DNA of 64,000 bases, taken from positions 530,084-594,083 of the forward strand of contig NZ_KQ034046.1 in assembly GCF_000970855.1 (NCBI RefSeq), written 5' to 3'. Shown here piece after piece: positions 44,922 to 54,302 of this stretch. Positions within the stretch are counted from its first letter, which is position 1. Each line of letters begins with the position of its first letter. The notes beneath the pieces were generated by a model. The model was not told the origin of the DNA. It searched no databases and saw only the letters and a list, made by a program, of their open reading frames with translations. Made by a program: the position numbers and the translations under genes. This stretch comes from Lactobacillus helsingborgensis. GTDB taxonomy: Bacteria > Bacillota > Bacilli > Lactobacillales > Lactobacillaceae.

Positions 44922-46492
44922 TGAGTAATGAACTATTAGATAAGGTTAAAAAAAGAAGAACATTTGCTATTATATCGCACCCGGATGCAGGGAAAACTAC
45001 GATAACGGAGCAAATGCTTCTTTTTGGTGGCGTAATTCGTAGTGCAGGAACTGTTAAAGCTCGTAAAACTGGTCACTATGCGACTAGTGATTGGATGGAA
45101 ATCGAAAAGCAACGTGGTATTTCCGTTACCAGTTCAGTTATGCAGTTTGAGTATCAGGGAAAAAGAATTAATATTCTCGATACTCCCGGGCACGAAGATT
45201 TTTCCGAAGATACTTATCGAACCTTAATGGCGGTCGATTCCGCGGTTATGGTCATTGATTCGGCTAAAGGTATTGAACCGCAAACCAAAAAATTATTTAA
45301 GGTGGTTAAGCAAAGAGGAATTCCGATCTTTACTTTCATGAATAAGCTAGATCGTGACGGCAGACCGCCACTTGATTTGATTGCGGAACTTGAGGACCTG
45401 TTAGGTATCGAAGGCGTAGCCATGAATTGGCCGATTGGTTCTGGCCAAACGTTGGAAGGCTTGTATGATATTGCCAACAACCAAATTGAAATGTACCACA
45501 AAGATGGACCTGACCGCTTTTTAGCACTTAATAAAGAGGGTAAGTTACCTGCTAGTGAACCATTTAGTCAAAATCCGCAGTTTCAGGATACTCTGGGAGA
45601 AATCGAATTAATTAAAGAAGCTGGTAACCAGTTTGATCTTGCTAAAATTGTTAAAGGAGATCAAACTCCAGTATTTTTTGGATCTGCCTTAACTAATTTT
45701 GGAGTTGAAACATTTTTAAAGAGCTTTGTCAAGCTTGCACCTTCACCTGCCAGCCATGAAGTTAATGATAACGAAAATTTAGCGCCAGATGATCAAGATT
45801 TCTCCGGTTTTGTCTTTAAAATTCAAGCTAATATGAACCCTCATCACCGTGACCGTATTGCATTTGTCCGTATTGGCAGCGGTGAATTTAAAAAGGGACT
45901 AGATGTTACTTTGGCTCGTACGGGTAAACCGATTCGCTTGAACAATGCAACTGAATTCATGTCAAGTGAAAGAATGCAGGTTTCGGATGCCGTGGCAGGT
46001 GATATTGTCGGATTATATGATACGGGTAATTTTCAAATTGGTGATAGTATTTATGCCGGTAAGCGCAAGATTGTTTACCCACCGCTACCGGAATTTACAC
46101 CGGAGTTATTCGTCAGAGTCACTGCCAAAAATGTGATGAAGCAGAAGTCGTTTCATAAGGGAATGGTGCAACTGGTTCAAGAAGGAGCCATTCAGTTATA
46201 CCAAAATTATCAGACTGATGAATATATCTTAGGTGCTGTAGGACAACTGCAATTTGAAGTTTTTAAATTTAGGATGAAGAATGAATATAATTCCGATGTG
46301 GAGATGACAAATATTGGTCACAGAGTTGCACGTTGGATTGATCCTGATCAGCTTGATCCCGCTATGGCTAATAGCCGTAACCTTTTGGTCAAAGACCGCT
46401 ACGGTCAACCATTATTCTTATTTGAAAACCAATTTGCTGAGCGCTTCTTCCGGGATAAGTATCCTGACGTGAAATTAACAGAAAAGCTCTAA
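44921..46492 (+). CDS. prfC: Peptide chain release factor 3
   Basis: A 523-residue GTPase that recycles RF1/RF2 from the ribosome. G motifs: SHPDAGKTT (G1), the RGIS switch (G2), [15 protein letters not shown] (G3), NKLDRD (G4), GSAL (G5). Length and domain order are normal. Overlaps the upstream gene by one base. It is the last conserved gene before the IS-rich insertion. Confidence 0.96.
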   Translation: MSNELLDKVKKRRTFAIISHPDAGKTTITEQMLLFGGVIRSAGTVKARKTGHYATSDWMEIEKQRGISVTSSVMQFEYQGKRINILDTPGHEDFSEDTYRTLMAVDSAVMVIDSAKGIEPQTKKLFKVVKQRGIPIFTFMNKLDRDGRPPLDLIAELEDLLGIEGVAMNWPIGSGQTLEGLYDIANNQIEMYHKDGPDRFLALNKEGKLPASEPFSQNPQFQDTLGEIELIKEAGNQFDLAKIVKGDQTPVFFGSALTNFGVETFLKSFVKLAPSPASHEVNDNENLAPDDQDFSGFVFKIQANMNPHHRDRIAFVRIGSGEFKKGLDVTLARTGKPIRLNNATEFMSSERMQVSDAVAGDIVGLYDTGNFQIGDSIYAGKRKIVYPPLPEFTPELFVRVTAKNVMKQKSFHKGMVQLVQEGAIQLYQNYQTDEYILGAVGQLQFEVFKFRMKNEYNSDVEMTNIGHRVARWIDPDQLDPAMANSRNLLVKDRYGQPLFLFENQFAERFFRDKYPDVKLTEKL

Positions 46493-46507
46493 ATAAAAAA
46501 CTTGATG

Positions 46508-46810
46508 TGAACCCTAAAATTAGGACACTTTATATTAGCTGCTAACCGAGGACTAACTTCCGATATTCAATCGGAGTTAGTCCTTTTAGTTTAATCTTGA
46601 TTCTTTTCTGATTGTAATACTCAATGTAGTCTCTAATCGCATCTTCCAGTTCAGTGAGATTCTTAAACTGCTTTTCGAAACCATAAAACATTTCTCGTTT
46701 AAGTATCCCGCAGAAGCCTTCCATTAACCCATCATCAAGCGAGTTGCCCTTGCGTGACATTGATTGGCTAATGCCATGATTTTTGAGCCATGCTTGAAAC
46801 TGGCCCTTTT
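46508..46810 (-). pseudogene. IS3-family element, 3' part (OrfB C-terminus and right end)
   Basis: The minus-strand frame reads WLKNHGISQSMSRKGNSLDD then GLMEGFCGILKREMFYGFEK and ends with the stop at 46542. GISQSMSRKGN...ME is the region of the catalytic glutamate of IS3/IS150-type transposases. The element's right end TGAACCCTAAAATTAGGACA is at 46508-46526 and resembles the mirror of the end at 50908-50927. The 5' part of the transposase is missing and is replaced by IS30-like sequence. Confidence 0.75.
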
Positions 46811-46960
46811 GGTGACTAGATATGGTAGATTAAGGGAGTTCATTGGTAACTTCTTTCTAGAATTTTGTGGTTAATTACATTCTATCAAAGAAGTCCAATG
46901 GACTTTTTTGTTTTCTAATCAGGGCAAGTGTTCAACTTCATCTTACAATTTACCATTTTA
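46811..46960 (-). pseudogene. IS30-family left-end fragment
   Basis: On the minus strand, the sequence before the IS3 piece reads ATG AAC TCC CTT AA, then in a neighbouring frame STISSHQKGQF, which resembles the N-terminus of lactobacillus IS30-type transposases (a one-base loss lies between). A hairpin AAGTCCAATGGACTT at 46899-46913 and the AT-rich left-end region are also in keeping. It is a small fragment truncated by the IS3 remnant. Identity is from memory, hence moderate confidence. Confidence 0.5.
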
Positions 46961-46984
46961 TTATTTTGTTAGCGCGTATTATCT

Positions 46985-47060
46985 GAACATGGAAGGAGTT
47001 AAGCGCAGATGCCCAGACGCCCCCACGGTATCTGCGCATGGACCGATGTCAGGACAAAAA
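46985..47060. repeat. GC-rich imperfect palindrome in AT-rich DNA
   Basis: GCGCAGAT at 47003-47010 and ATCTGCGC at 47030-47037 form a perfect inverted pair around a C-rich loop (CCCAGACGCCCCCACGG), with CATG boxes at each side (46988-46991 and 47038-47041). Base composition is far from the surrounding AT-rich DNA. It may be a foreign repeat unit or a mobile-element scar. Confidence 0.45.
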
Positions 47061-47154
47061 TTTTAGTTTCCTATAGGAAAAATAGGCAAGCTTAATATGA
47101 GTTTATGCTAAAATTTAAATTAAAGAATAACGCTAAATAGATAAAGGCAAAGCT

Positions 47155-48030
47155 ATGAAAATTAACGATATAATAATAAAAGGTATAAAAAATAGTGAAA
47201 AAATTGATACACCGTCAGTTATTTATTTAAAAGATGCTATTAGATTTAATATAGATGAAGCGTTAAAACAATTATCGGAAGTAAAAACTAATGAGACAAA
47301 ATTACTTTATTCTATAAAAGCTTGTTATAACTCAAAAGTAATTTCGCTTTTATCAAGATTTGTGGCCGGCTTTAGTGTTTCCTCTGTACAAGAATATAAA
47401 AAAATAGCTCGGTTTAATAATAAAATTGTTTCGGCTACCGGATTTGAATATGATAAATTCGATTTAAATAAAAATTCTGTTTTTATTTTAATTCATTAGT
47501 ACAATTACAAGATTTCTTAGAAAGTAATAATTTCCGACTAAACTTGAAGATAGGTATACGAGTTCGTGCGCCTGAGAATTTATATTTAAAAGAACAATAT
47601 TTTTCTCACTTTGGATTTTCATTGGATCAACTTAAAGTTTTAGAAAAGATAGCCACAAAATACAATTTTTGTGTAACTAGCATTCTTATTCATCAAGAAA
47701 ATAAAGTATATGGTGATTGTTCTACACTAGGCGCATTTATAAATACTTTGTTAAAATTTGATTTTTTAGAAAATCATTGCGTTAGCAAGATTGATAAAAA
47801 TGAAGATGGATTGTTTTATGTAAATTGTGGTAACAAAACTATTATTTGTAAGTATTTAATAGTTGCTACGGGTATTTTAACCTTTCCAAACATATTAGAT
47901 AAACCAGAAGAAGTAAGTATAGGCCTGCATACGCCAAATGAAATGATAAAAGAAACAGTAAAGAAGCATTAGTGGCATAAGCTATTAATTGTAGGAAACG
48001 ATAAGGACTCTATTAGAAAAGACAACTATT
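47155..48030 (+). pseudogene. Fused remnant: PLP-dependent decarboxylase joined to a flavin oxidoreductase
   Basis: An ATG at 47155 opens a PLP decarboxylase of the Orn/DAP/Arg type: TPSVIYLKDAIRFN, LLYSIKACYNSKVISLLSRF (with the PLP lysine), VAGFSVSSVQEYKK. A one-base loss near 47490 shifts the frame; the next frame continues LKIGIRVRAPENLYLKE, FGFSLDQLKVLEKIA, ILIHQENK. It then changes abruptly to a flavin-oxidoreductase sequence, VYGDCSTLGAFINTLLKF, YLIVATGILTFPNILDKPEE, and after a TAG, KLLIVGN. So a deletion has joined two genes and further stops broke the product. Probably part of a lost biosynthetic cluster. Confidence 0.65.
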
Positions 48031-48140
48031 GCTGATCCTAGTAGTAGATTTCCTTTCTTTCCTAGAGAAAGGAACTGGTTAAATAGCTATCAACATAAAA
48101 TAGAGCTTGATGAAGAATAACCATAAAAGGTAGATTAGTT

Positions 48141-48986
48141 ATGACAATTGGTGAAGCCTTGAAAGAAATGCAGAAAGAGCTTGGACTAACTGGAAAAGAA
48201 ATGGCTGCTGGCATTATTACAACTGGTACATATTCACGTGTGATCCATGGTACTAGAAGAATAAGCAGTGATTTATTAATAAAATTACTACTAAAACACA
48301 ATATAGACTTATCTTATTTCTTTGATAAAGTATCTGATACTTACATGCCTCCCTCCAATAGGTTAGAACAAAAATTATCCTCTCAATTTGGACTTGCATT
48401 TAATAATCATGATATTGTAGCAGCAGTTACAACATTCGAGCAGATTAAAAAGGCTAATGTTAGTATTCATTTTAAAAAAAGAGTACAGATAGCTGTTGCT
48501 TTTTTGACAAAAACTACAGATGATTTAGATAATAAGTTTAAGAAATCCATTATAGATGATTTAAATAAAGATAGTAACTGGATTTTTAATATTCAAGCTT
48601 TACTTTTATTTGCTACATCTTTTGAAATTTTACCAATTGAATTTGTTGAAAAAAAGATGGTCTTTTTCTTTAATAAAATATCACGATCTAAAAACATCTC
48701 AGAAATTATGAAAGAAAGATTTGCCATCATTTGTGTTAACTATTTACATTGGAAATATTCTCAAACAATAGGATTGAATGGAAAAATAGGGATAATTGGA
48801 GCTAATGTAGTGAATGCTATAAATTATCTTCAAAGCTTAGAGTCAACCACTCATTTTATCATTTATATAATATCAGCTAAATATTATTCGGCATTGTTTT
48901 CTGGTAATTTAACTCGTGCTAAGCAGATTAAAGAGAATCTGCTTGATATGGGGTGTACATTAATGGTTAAAAATTGGCCACTGTGA
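48141..48986 (+). CDS. Rgg/GadR/MutR-family transcriptional regulator
   Basis: A 281-residue protein with an N-terminal helix-turn-helix of the Rgg type (TIGEALKEMQKELGLTGKEM, GTYSRVIHGTRRISSDLLIK) and a helical TPR-like C-terminal region (about 75-280) that in Rgg proteins binds short peptide pheromones. Length is normal (about 280-300). It follows decayed biosynthesis genes and precedes an MFS exporter, so it probably once controlled that cluster. No short pheromone gene (SHP) was recognised next to it. Confidence 0.85.
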   Translation: MTIGEALKEMQKELGLTGKEMAAGIITTGTYSRVIHGTRRISSDLLIKLLLKHNIDLSYFFDKVSDTYMPPSNRLEQKLSSQFGLAFNNHDIVAAVTTFEQIKKANVSIHFKKRVQIAVAFLTKTTDDLDNKFKKSIIDDLNKDSNWIFNIQALLLFATSFEILPIEFVEKKMVFFFNKISRSKNISEIMKERFAIICVNYLHWKYSQTIGLNGKIGIIGANVVNAINYLQSLESTTHFIIYIISAKYYSALFSGNLTRAKQIKENLLDMGCTLMVKNWPL

Positions 48987-49089
48987 AATTTTTGTTTATT
49001 TAAAAATGGATGTTTATTATTGATTTATGGCCAACCGGTTATGAGTATTATTAAAAATAAGAAAAGGATTATAATTAAAAAAGTGTATT

Positions 49090-50316
49090 ATGTTATGTAA
49101 AAAATATGCAAACGTTTATAAGCTGCTAGTTGGCCGAGTCACGACCAACATCGCCGACAGCCTGTTCTACATGGCGGTGCTCTGGTACTTCAAGGAGACC
49201 GGGCACTCACCTTTCATGGTAGCGGTCCTGTTGACCGTTACTTCCGGGATTGACATGATCTCGTTCGGCCTGGGCCCCCTGATTGACCGCATCTCAATGA
49301 AGAAGCTGCTGAACTATTCCACCATCATCCAGGCCGCAATCAGCGCCGCGGTGGTGGGGGTGTTGCAGCTGGGCCAAAGTGGCATCGGGGTTGACGCCGT
49401 GGTCTTAATTCTTTACACGGCCTCCACGGTTCTTTCAACCATTATTTACCCGGCCGAAACCAAACTGCTGCCGCTGTTTGTCGCGGAAAAGGACATGCTC
49501 CACTTCAACGGTCTGTTCCAGGTGACCTACGGCGTTTTGGACTTAGTTCTGGACGGTTTTGCCACCTTTCTGATTGCGACAACGTCAATCAGCATGACCG
49601 TGGTCATCTCCGGCGTGGTTTTTGCGCTGGCCCTGCTGACCTACGGGCGCCTGCAGATTAACGCCCTGGCCAAGGACGTCTTGGAGAGCGAGGAGTACTT
49701 CACCGGCTCCTACTGGAAGGACCTGCACGTCGGTTGGCAGACGCTGAAGGATGAAAAGAACATCCTGGAGCTGATCCTGCCACTGTGCGTCGTCAACTTC
49801 TTCTACGGCATTTTCGACGTGGGCCTGCCGTATTTTGGGCAGAGCTATGTTCATGACTCGGCAATCGGCTACGGCGGCCTGCTGCTGGCCTCGTCTCTGG
49901 GCGGCATCGCCGGTGCCTTCCTGGTGCAGCACTTCAAGCTGGGGAAGAAGAGCATGGAATTGTTCATCGCAATTTGCTTTGTGGGTGCTGGTGTCTTCCG
50001 CCTCCTGGTTCCGCTGACGGCGGGCCTGAGCGTCCTGCTCATCCTGTTGAACTCGGCCATCTCCTCTTTGTGGCTCACCATGATGAACACGGACTTTGAG
50101 GCCTTGGTGCAGGTCAGCTTCTCGTCTGCGGTGCTGGGGCGCATCGAGACCATCAACGACAGCATCCTGTCCGTCATGATCCCGCTCGGGACGATGGCAG
50201 GCGGACTGGTAGTTGACCGGCTGGGCGCAATCAGCACGCAGTACATTTACGGCGTTACGCTGCTGCTCGCGGCGGTCTACTACCTCGGCGTGGTCAGGCA
50301 CAAGGCCAATAAGTAA
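49090..50316 (+). CDS. MFS transporter, recently acquired (GC-rich)
   Basis: A 408-residue MFS exporter with about 12 membrane helices and the usual NIADSLFYMAVLWYFKETG start of the multidrug/macrolide-efflux-like group. Other parts: GLGPLIDRISMKKLL and GIAGAFLVQHFKLGKKSM. From codon 12 or so to the end the gene uses G/C-ending codons almost throughout, unlike any other gene in the window, while the first dozen codons are AT-rich. It therefore looks like a recombinant or transferred gene from a higher-GC lactic acid bacterium. Start ATG 49090; no clear Shine-Dalgarno. The exported compound is unknown. Confidence 0.88.
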   Translation: MLCKKYANVYKLLVGRVTTNIADSLFYMAVLWYFKETGHSPFMVAVLLTVTSGIDMISFGLGPLIDRISMKKLLNYSTIIQAAISAAVVGVLQLGQSGIGVDAVVLILYTASTVLSTIIYPAETKLLPLFVAEKDMLHFNGLFQVTYGVLDLVLDGFATFLIATTSISMTVVISGVVFALALLTYGRLQINALAKDVLESEEYFTGSYWKDLHVGWQTLKDEKNILELILPLCVVNFFYGIFDVGLPYFGQSYVHDSAIGYGGLLLASSLGGIAGAFLVQHFKLGKKSMELFIAICFVGAGVFRLLVPLTAGLSVLLILLNSAISSLWLTMMNTDFEALVQVSFSSAVLGRIETINDSILSVMIPLGTMAGGLVVDRLGAISTQYIYGVTLLLAAVYYLGVVRHKANK

Positions 50317-50448
50317 AAAGAATCCGCATGGCATTAACATGATTATTCATCAGATTATGTTGCTATAGTTTGGCGATGTTTTGATTGAGCATTCAGACTA
50401 AAAATAGATATGCCCCTTGAAATTAAAGTAGTTTAATAATTTCTGGTT

Positions 50449-50927
50449 AAGGACTAACTTCCGATATTAAATCGGGGTTAGTCCTTTTAGCTTGCTTGTT
50501 CCGGTGAAGGTAAGTTCTTGAAGGGCTGTTCAAAGCCGTAGAACATATTCCACTTTAAGGTGCCAAAGAAAGCCTACTATCAGTCCGTTGCCTTTGCGCG
50601 GTATGGACTGGTGGATGCCACGGCTTTTTAAACCTAAATCTAGTGCTACGTGATAAAGGGACTCATGGTTAACTATGATTCGCTTGACAGCCTGCTTTTT
50701 AAAATTACTTGTATAAGCAGTGAAAGGTTGATCTAAAACGGCTAGACCGTGACGGTCAATTAAAGCCAACAAGTAACCAATATTAGACCTGCCAACATGA
50801 TAACGCTGACTTAGCACCGCGGGGCCGATTTGATAATCATGCCAAAGATGATAGATTTGAATTTTATCTTGTTTAGATAATTTAGTCATAAAAATAACCC
50901 CCAAATTTGTCCTAAATTGGAGGGTCA
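50449..50927 (-). pseudogene. IS3-family element, internally deleted (OrfA joined to OrfB tail)
   Basis: The minus-strand start ATG 50889 follows GGGGG. It reads MTKLSKQDKIQIYHLWHDYQ then LSQRYHVGRSNIGYL, a helix-turn-helix like OrfA of IS3/IS150 elements. At about residue 85 it changes to GIHQSIPRKGNGL, which matches GISQSMSRKGNSL of the copy at 46.5 kb, followed by frameshifted relics of the OrfB tail down to 50449 (KLKGLTPI, then a stop). The left end TGTCCTAAATTGGAGGGTCA at 50908-50927 mirrors the right end at 46508-46526. Not functional. Confidence 0.7.
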
Positions 50928-50931
50928 TATC

Positions 50932-50957
50932 AACTGGCATCATGCCAGTTTTTTTAT
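50932..50957 (+). terminator. Hairpin with T run at the left IS end
   Basis: Stem AACTGGCAT/ATGCCAGTT followed by T residues on the plus strand. Confidence 0.55.
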
Positions 50958-51235
50958 TTATCAATATGAATTTCAATCACATGTTGACTTTTGTCAAAAG
51001 TTAAAACATAGGAAGGATTTTTTTGTTTAACTAATCGCTCAATTACAAATTCTGTTTCATCTTTACGGACGCGTCGATTGTGGTTTTCCAAGACAATCCC
51101 GATAGCTTTATCACTTTCGGTGTATATAACAGAAGTATTGCCTAGAGAATATACTTTAACATAATTTACATTAGTAGTATTTAGTTGACTATGAACAAGG
51201 TCCCGATAACTATTGGTTACATCTATCAAATGCAT
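50954..51235 (-). CDS. Small hypothetical protein
   Basis: A 93-residue soluble protein. The likely start is ATG 51235 with GGGTG 6 bases upstream (GTG 51244 is possible). No family recognised; it has alternating strand and helix segments (VKVYSLGNTSVIYTESDKAI, ETEFVIERLVKQK). The stop lies next to the boundary of the IS remnant, so the 3' end is original or very slightly altered. Divergent from no gene; upstream of clpE in the same direction. Confidence 0.5.
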   Translation of the reverse strand: MHLIDVTNSYRDLVHSQLNTTNVNYVKVYSLGNTSVIYTESDKAIGIVLENHNRRVRKDETEFVIERLVKQKNPSYVLTFDKSQHVIEIHIDK

Positions 51236-51363
51236 GGATTTCACCCGTTTCTTCTAGTAGCTCTTTTTTATTTTAGTATACAACTAATCATAACTTTTTT
51301 CTTTTAAAAAAAGCATGATTATCATAATTTGCAATAATCATGCTTAGTGAAAAATTAATTTAA

Positions 51364-53565
51364 CTAATTATTTTCGGTGTTAACCTCGGTATCACCGATA
51401 TTTTCATCATTACTAATCACAATTTTGCCATCAGCTACGCTAGCTAATAAGCGCTTAGCTGCAGGATGATCCAGTTTATAGTCTGCCACTTTGTCTTCAA
51501 TTTCTTCTTGAATAGTTCTCCTAAGAGGTCTTGCACCCATAGCAGGGTTATAGCCTTCTTCGACTAACTTGTTCTTTGCTTCATCACTAACAGTAATCTG
51601 TAAACCTTGGTTTTTAACCATATCGTTGACTTCTGTTAACATCAAATTGACAATTTTTACTAAGTCTTCCTTAGTTAATTCATTAAATTCGATTACATCA
51701 TCCAGACGGTTGAGAAATTCCGGCTTAAAGAACTGGCTCATTGAACTTCTTGCTGAATCAGGCTTATCATTAGCATTTTCAGCAGTAAAGCCGACACTGG
51801 TATTTTTAATACCCTGACCCGCGTTAGAAGTCATGATGATAATAGTATCCTTAAATGAAACCGTTCTTCCCTGTGAATCAGTTAAACGACCGTCATCAAG
51901 TATTTGTAAGAACAAATTCATAACAGCAGGATCAGCTTTTTCGATTTCGTCAAGCAGTATTAGGCTGTATGGGTGACGACGTACTCGTTCAGTAAGTTGT
52001 CCAGCTTCTTCATAACCAACATAACCCGGAGCAGAACCGATCAATTTAGAAACAGAGTATGACTCCATGTATTCAGACATATCAAACCGAATTAAAGCAT
52101 TTTCTGAACCAAACATTTGTTTAGCCAGTTGTTTGGCAAGTTCGGTTTTACCAACTCCCGTTGGTCCTACAAAGAGGAAGGAGCCGATTGGTCTACCAGA
52201 TTTGTTAAAACCGATCCGATTCCGGCGAATTGCCCGCGCCAACTTGTCAACGGCTTTGTCTTGACCGATAACATGCGCTTTAAGATTTGGTGCCAAGTTT
52301 TGTAACTGATTTTCTTCCTGCTTTTGCAAATCGCCAACAGGGATACCAGTCTTTTCTTCGACAATCTTGTTCATAATCTTACTGGTGATTACCGGAGATT
52401 TATCTGGATCAACTTTTTGATCCTTCATTTTATTATATTTTTCAATTTGGTCGCGGTAATATGCGGCCTTTTCGTAGTCTTCATTCTTTAATGATTCCTG
52501 CTTTAATTTTTGCGCTGCTTCAATCCGTTCCTTCATTTTTTCTTTATCAACATAAGGAATGGTTAAATTCATTCGTGAACCAGCTTCATCGAGTAAGTCA
52601 ATGGCTTTATCAGGTAAAAACCGGTCTTGAATGTAACGCTCAGACAATTCTGCAGCAGCTTTGATCGCATCATCGGTATAGTGAACGTGATGATAATCTT
52701 CGTAACGCTTTTGAATACCCTTTAAAATACGGATGGTTTCAGCTACTGACGGTTCTTTGACATCAACAGGTTGGAAACGTCTGGCTAAAGCAGAATCTTT
52801 TTCAATTTCGCGATATTCTTTTAAAGTGGTAGCGCCAACAAGTTGTAAGTCACCACGAGCGAGGGCAGGTTTAATGATGTTGCCGGCATCCATTCCGCCT
52901 TCGGCATTGCCTGCACCAACGATTTCATGAATCTCATCAATAAAGAGAATAATATCATCATGGCCTTGTACTTCTTTAAGTAGTTGCTGCATACGCTGTT
53001 CAAATTGACCACGAATACCTGTACCTTGAACTAAAGAAACTACATTTAGTGATATGATTCTTTTATCTTGCAGCTTGGCAGGTACCGAGCCATCGACAAT
53101 TTGTTGGGCCAAGCCTTCGACTACAGCTGTTTTACCGACACCGGCTTCACCAATTAAGACTGGGTTGTTTTTAGTTCTGCGGTTCAGAATTTCTATCACG
53201 CGCGCAATTTCTTTATCACGGCCAATTACTGGATCGATTTTGCCTTTTCTTGCTAGAGCGGTTAGATCTGTTCCGTACTGATCAAGCAGTGACCGACCAC
53301 CGCCAGCACCATTATTGCCGTTAGCGTTGCCCGGACCACCAGTACTCATTCTAGGATCCCCCGGGTTACCAGCGTTGCCATTATAGTTGAAGAAATCGCT
53401 GAGATCGCCGAAGAAGCCGTTATTGTCATTGTTCATATTAATATTTCCTTGTTGTTTAAGTTGTTGATAACATTGTCCACATAAATTAATTTCTCGACGC
53501 TGTCCATTAACTTCTGCAAAAAGGTGAATGGAGGCTGGTCGTTTTTGACAGTTTTGACAAAGCAA
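51364..53565 (-). CDS. clpE: ATP-dependent Clp protease ATP-binding subunit ClpE
   Basis: A 733-residue class I Clp ATPase. The N-terminal zinc finger CQNCQ...CGQCY (residues 3-30) marks ClpE. A short linker ([20 protein letters not shown]), AAA1 with GEAGVGKTA, an UVR-like coiled middle part, then AAA2 with [12 protein letters not shown] and the ClpP-docking region follow. It forms a chaperone ring that feeds ClpP. The start ATG lies at 53565. The promoter contains a CIRCE element, so it is expected to be under HrcA heat-shock control; no CtsR heptads were seen. Confidence 0.96.
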   Translation of the reverse strand: MLCQNCQKRPASIHLFAEVNGQRREINLCGQCYQQLKQQGNINMNNDNNGFFGDLSDFFNYNGNAGNPGDPRMSTGGPGNANGNNGAGGGRSLLDQYGTDLTALARKGKIDPVIGRDKEIARVIEILNRRTKNNPVLIGEAGVGKTAVVEGLAQQIVDGSVPAKLQDKRIISLNVVSLVQGTGIRGQFEQRMQQLLKEVQGHDDIILFIDEIHEIVGAGNAEGGMDAGNIIKPALARGDLQLVGATTLKEYREIEKDSALARRFQPVDVKEPSVAETIRILKGIQKRYEDYHHVHYTDDAIKAAAELSERYIQDRFLPDKAIDLLDEAGSRMNLTIPYVDKEKMKERIEAAQKLKQESLKNEDYEKAAYYRDQIEKYNKMKDQKVDPDKSPVITSKIMNKIVEEKTGIPVGDLQKQEENQLQNLAPNLKAHVIGQDKAVDKLARAIRRNRIGFNKSGRPIGSFLFVGPTGVGKTELAKQLAKQMFGSENALIRFDMSEYMESYSVSKLIGSAPGYVGYEEAGQLTERVRRHPYSLILLDEIEKADPAVMNLFLQILDDGRLTDSQGRTVSFKDTIIIMTSNAGQGIKNTSVGFTAENANDKPDSARSSMSQFFKPEFLNRLDDVIEFNELTKEDLVKIVNLMLTEVNDMVKNQGLQITVSDEAKNKLVEEGYNPAMGARPLRRTIQEEIEDKVADYKLDHPAAKRLLASVADGKIVISNDENIGDTEVNTENN

Positions 53566-53606
53566 TTATATTACCGCCTTTCATATCAATTTACTAAATT
53601 ATATAA

Positions 53607-53633
53607 TTAGCACTCGCAATAATCAAGTGCTAA
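53607..53633 (-). promoter_or_regulatory. CIRCE element and overlapping clpE promoter
   Basis: TTAGCACTC-N9-AAGTGCTAA matches the HrcA operator TTAGCACTC-N9-GAGTGCTAA with one mismatch. On the minus strand the promoter TTGATT-17-TATAAT overlaps it (-35 inside the element, -10 at about 53600-53605), so HrcA binding should block polymerase. Confidence 0.85.
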
Positions 53634-53739
53634 AACTTATTTCTTATTATTTGTAAGTAGCTTAAATATGATAAAATAATTCTAGGCAAAATCAAAAAAA
53701 TTGCTGTAATGATATCGGTTTAAAAAAAGCGGTGGTAAA

Positions 53740-53922
53740 ATGGATTATCAAAAAATTTTAGAGCAGTTGGCAAATGGGGAACTTGATCATTATGAAGTTG
53801 ACCCGCAAAATGCTTTTGAATTTCAAGCTGCATTAAGGTCTTTTGGCAAAAGGCAAAATATAACCGGAAAGGCTTTGAGGGGCGGTAAAATAATTTATTC
53901 GCAAACCAAGACTGAAGTTTAA
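53740..53922 (+). CDS. Small conserved hypothetical protein
   Basis: A 60-residue acidic-to-neutral protein with a helical body (MDYQKILEQLANGEL, QNAFEFQAALRSFGKRQNI) and a basic end. Ribosome-site-like GCGGTGG before ATG 53740. No family recognised. It lies between the divergent clpE promoter and ptsH. Confidence 0.6.
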   Translation: MDYQKILEQLANGELDHYEVDPQNAFEFQAALRSFGKRQNITGKALRGGKIIYSQTKTEV

Positions 53923-54035
53923 TGATGTAAACTGTTACATTTATGTTGTCTAATTCACAAAAAAATGATAGTCTAAGTAGGCGAATAGGTATTTACTACC
54001 GGTTTGATTTTTTGAATTCAAAGGAGATATATATA

Positions 54036-54302
54036 ATGGAAAAACGCGATTTTCATGTTGTTGCAGAAACAGGTATTCATGCTCGTCCAGCTACATTGCT
54101 AGTACAAGCTGCTTCTAAGTTTGGTTCAGATATCAACTTGGAATACAATGGTAAATCAGTTAACTTAAAGTCAATCATGGGTGTTATGTCACTTGGTGTT
54201 GGTAAGAATGCTGATGTTACTATCAGTGCTGATGGTGATGATGAAAAAGATGCAATCAATGCTATTTCTGAAACAATGAAAAAAGAGGGTTTGGCTGAAT
54301 AA
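54036..54302 (+). CDS. ptsH: Phosphocarrier protein HPr
   Basis: An 88-residue phosphocarrier of the PTS. The EI-phosphorylated histidine is in TGIHARPAT (residue 15) and the HPrK regulatory serine in [11 protein letters not shown] (about 46). The start is ATG 54036 after AAAGGAG; the longer frame from 53943 is not real. Its stop overlaps the ptsI start by one base (TAATG). Serves the mannose-class PTS at 25-28 kb and the orphan EIIC at 23 kb. Confidence 0.96.
   Translation: MEKRDFHVVAETGIHARPATLLVQAASKFGSDINLEYNGKSVNLKSIMGVMSLGVGKNADVTISADGDDEKDAINAISETMKKEGLAE

Noticed and set aside
49585-50340. Long antisense open frame of 251 codons over the MFS gene
   Set aside because: It is a consequence of the GC-rich third positions of the sense gene; its low-complexity, charge-rich sequence has no family look and no ribosome site.
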